Shown piece by piece: positions 14,402-15,195 of a stretch of 15,195 bases of DNA. Numbering within the stretch: position 1 is the stretch's first letter; every line of letters begins with the position of its first letter. The notes below the pieces were generated by a model. The model was not told the origin of the DNA and made no database searches. It saw nothing but the letters and a program-made list of their open reading frames with translations. Where the stretch lies: positions 1 to 15,195 of the forward strand of contig JAOZOG010000016.1 of NCBI GenBank assembly GCA_029933395.1, in the 5' to 3' direction. The position numbers were made by a program, and so were the translations under genes. The DNA is from Sulfurovaceae bacterium. GTDB taxonomy: Bacteria > Campylobacterota > Campylobacteria > Campylobacterales > Sulfurovaceae.

Positions 14402-14428
14402 GTAGCATGGGCACTTCTGCTCACGACA
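14402..14428 (+). repeat. REP-like palindrome, copy 1 (degenerate)
   Basis: A 27-base element beginning GTAGC and ending CACGACA, with arms TGGGCA and TGCTCA around the loop CTTC. It matches the reverse complement of copy 2 (14598-14624) at 23 of 27 positions, counted by hand. It starts five bases after the methyltransferase stop. Confidence 0.6.
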
Positions 14429-14513
14429 AAACATAAGCAATATTTCAAGACATATTGCGTTAATACTTGGTTGGCATAATGGTGCTACAATAAATTAAGA
14501 ATCATCATGGACT

Positions 14514-14566
14514 CGAACAAGTTCGGGGATAGAATGGGGGTTCTGGCTCCAGACTTGTCTGGGAGC
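14514..14566. repeat. Two consecutive small hairpins
   Basis: CGAAC/GTTCG (14514-14518 and 14521-14525) form a perfect 5-bp stem with a 2-base loop. GCTCCAGAC (14546-14554) pairs with GTCTGGGAGC (14557-14566), with one bulged G and a TT loop. With the REP-like copy at 14598 they make three hairpins in about 110 bases of non-coding sequence. Whether this is a structured RNA, a decayed mobile-element end or a terminator is not clear. Confidence 0.35.
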
Positions 14567-14597
14567 GTTTGGAAGGGCTGTGTGAGTCTGTAGGCGA

Positions 14598-14624
14598 TGT
14601 CGTGGGCAGGAATGCCCACGCTAC
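14598..14624 (-). repeat. REP-like palindrome, copy 2
   Basis: CGTGGGCA (14601-14608) and TGCCCACG (14613-14620) are perfect 8-bp arms around GGAA, flanked by TGT and CTAC. Read on the minus strand the 27 bases match copy 1 at 14402-14428, so the two copies face each other across about 170 bases. This is the arrangement of REP doublets (REPINs). The gap 14398-14668 contains no gene that I can support. Confidence 0.65.
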
Positions 14625-14668
14625 GATCTGTAAGACAAAATAAATTATGAAAACAAAAAAGGAAAATA

Positions 14669-15088
14669 TTGGAAGAGAATTCGTTATTTCAGTGCAAGAT
14701 ACCGGATGTACCGATAGAAAAGGAGGGATTTGACTACTGTTTCGACCCTTCTGCCTGTGCCGGGTGTGGTGGTCACTGCTGTACGGGAGAGAGCGGTTAT
14801 ATTTGGGTAAAATACCATGAAATAGAGGGGATCGCGACATTTTTAGACCAGAGTGTCGAAGATTTCGCTACAATATATCTCAAAAAAGTCAAGCACCGCT
14901 ACAGCTTGATCGAAAGAGAAAGAGAAGAAGAGGGTGATTTCGCCTGCATTTTTTTCGATGATGCATTGAACCGTTGTTCGATCTATCCGGTACGGCCGCT
15001 TCAATGCCGTACCTTCCCCTTCTGGGAGCAGTTCAAAAATAATACAAAAGAGGTACAAAAAGAGTGTCCCGGAATTATAACAACATAG
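14669..15088 (+). CDS. YkgJ-type cysteine cluster protein (putative zinc- or iron-binding)
   Basis: This 139-residue protein has the CxxCGGxCC-type cluster of the YkgJ/FliB-like family (UPF0153-type): C30, C33, C37 and C38 in SACAGCGGHCC, with C24 ahead. Further on come C93 in FACIFF, the family hallmark RCSIYPVRPLQCRTFPFW (102-119, with C103 and C113) and a final C133 in ECPG. The cysteines are thought to bind zinc or an iron-sulfur cluster; the biological role of the family is not settled. Translation probably starts at a TTG (14669) preceded by AAAGGAAA; an ATG at 14647 is in another frame. The end overlaps the start of the next gene by 25 bases, so the two probably form an operon. Confidence 0.87.
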   Translation: MEENSLFQCKIPDVPIEKEGFDYCFDPSACAGCGGHCCTGESGYIWVKYHEIEGIATFLDQSVEDFATIYLKKVKHRYSLIEREREEEGDFACIFFDDALNRCSIYPVRPLQCRTFPFWEQFKNNTKEVQKECPGIITT

Positions 15089-15195
15089 CACTGACGGTAC
15101 TGATTCTATTTTTTTCAGCCGGCATCAGTGCAAGCGCTTCGGAGCTCTCAGTCAACGATAGCGGCATGACGCATCAGGGTGATCGCACGGAGAAA
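15064..15195 (+). CDS. N-terminus of an exported protein (3' end outside window)
   Basis: An open frame runs from a GTG at 15064 to the end of the window (44 codons). It begins MSRNYNN and then has a hydrophobic stretch IALTVLILFFSAGI and SASA-SEL, a typical Sec signal peptide with a likely cleavage after the AxA at about residue 27. The mature part starts with polar residues. Nothing identifies the family. The GTG lies within the last codons of the YkgJ gene (25-base overlap), and the only ribosome-site candidate is a weak A/G-rich stretch ahead of it, so coupling is likely. Confidence 0.65.
   Translation, partial: MSRNYNNIALTVLILFFSAGISASASELSVNDSGMTHQGDRTEK

Noticed and set aside
14509..14518. 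On the minus strand GTTCGAGTCC resembles a tRNA T-loop
   Set aside because: The adjoining bases do not pair as a T-stem and no acceptor, D or anticodon arms can be built around it.
1..15195. CRISPR arrays, toxin-antitoxin pairs or restriction/defence genes
   Set aside because: No spaced direct repeats and no matching protein families were seen in any frame of the window.

Overview
The window looks like the chromosome of a Campylobacterota bacterium (formerly Epsilonproteobacteria), probably close to Sulfurovum-type lineages. No search was run; the assignment rests on gene content and order. The series aroQ - Xaa-Pro peptidase - folK - flhF, with an aminofutalosine-deaminase-type hydrolase and sppA on its flank, matches the order I recall from Helicobacter pylori (HP1038-HP1035) and, without the peptidase, from Campylobacter jejuni (Cj0068-Cj0064). 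The alpha/beta hydrolase + membrane-anchored MurF pair is likewise known from this phylum. Promoters show a good -10 (TAAAAT or TATAAT type) without a clear -35, also typical of the group. Base composition is roughly balanced by eye.

Layout. (1) 1-102: the last 33 codons of a tyrosine recombinase with an integron-integrase-like tail. (2) 272-2894, minus strand: an operon read from 2894 downwards, sppA (membrane protease), a CoA-disulfide-reductase-like flavoprotein and a small membrane-anchored protein. (3) 3037-4218, plus: a lone gene of unknown function that may be an alpha/alpha-toroid protein. It converges on (4) 4235-5455, minus: an aminofutalosine deaminase family hydrolase (menaquinone pathway). 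(5) 5532-10206, plus: a tightly packed six-gene operon: aroQ, Xaa-Pro aminopeptidase, folK, flhF, a tandem SpoA-domain protein and mnmA. (6) 10346-12489, plus: alpha/beta hydrolase and murF, overlapping by four bases. (7) 12490-12862: intergenic, holding a broken IS3-family transposase fragment. (8) 12863-13636, minus: bpt, and divergently 13699-14397, plus: a TrmN6-like methyltransferase. (9) 14398-14668: intergenic, with an inverted pair of REP-like palindromes and other hairpins. (10) 14669-15088: a YkgJ-type cysteine-cluster protein, overlapping the start of an exported protein cut off by the window end.

Most of the window is housekeeping: shikimate/folate/menaquinone precursor supply, tRNA 2-thiolation, peptidoglycan precursor ligation and N-end-rule tagging. 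The most unusual part is 7639-9187. FlhF is followed directly by a compact protein with two apparent SpoA (flagellar C-ring type) domains, where relatives carry flhG-fliA-fliM-fliY. This may be a relic or repurposed remnant of a flagellar locus in a lineage that has reduced or lost its flagella. Other points of interest are the REP-like inverted pair, the IS3 remnant, the recombinase tail, and frequent GTG/TTG starts. I see no CRISPR array, rRNA, tRNA or intact mobile element.
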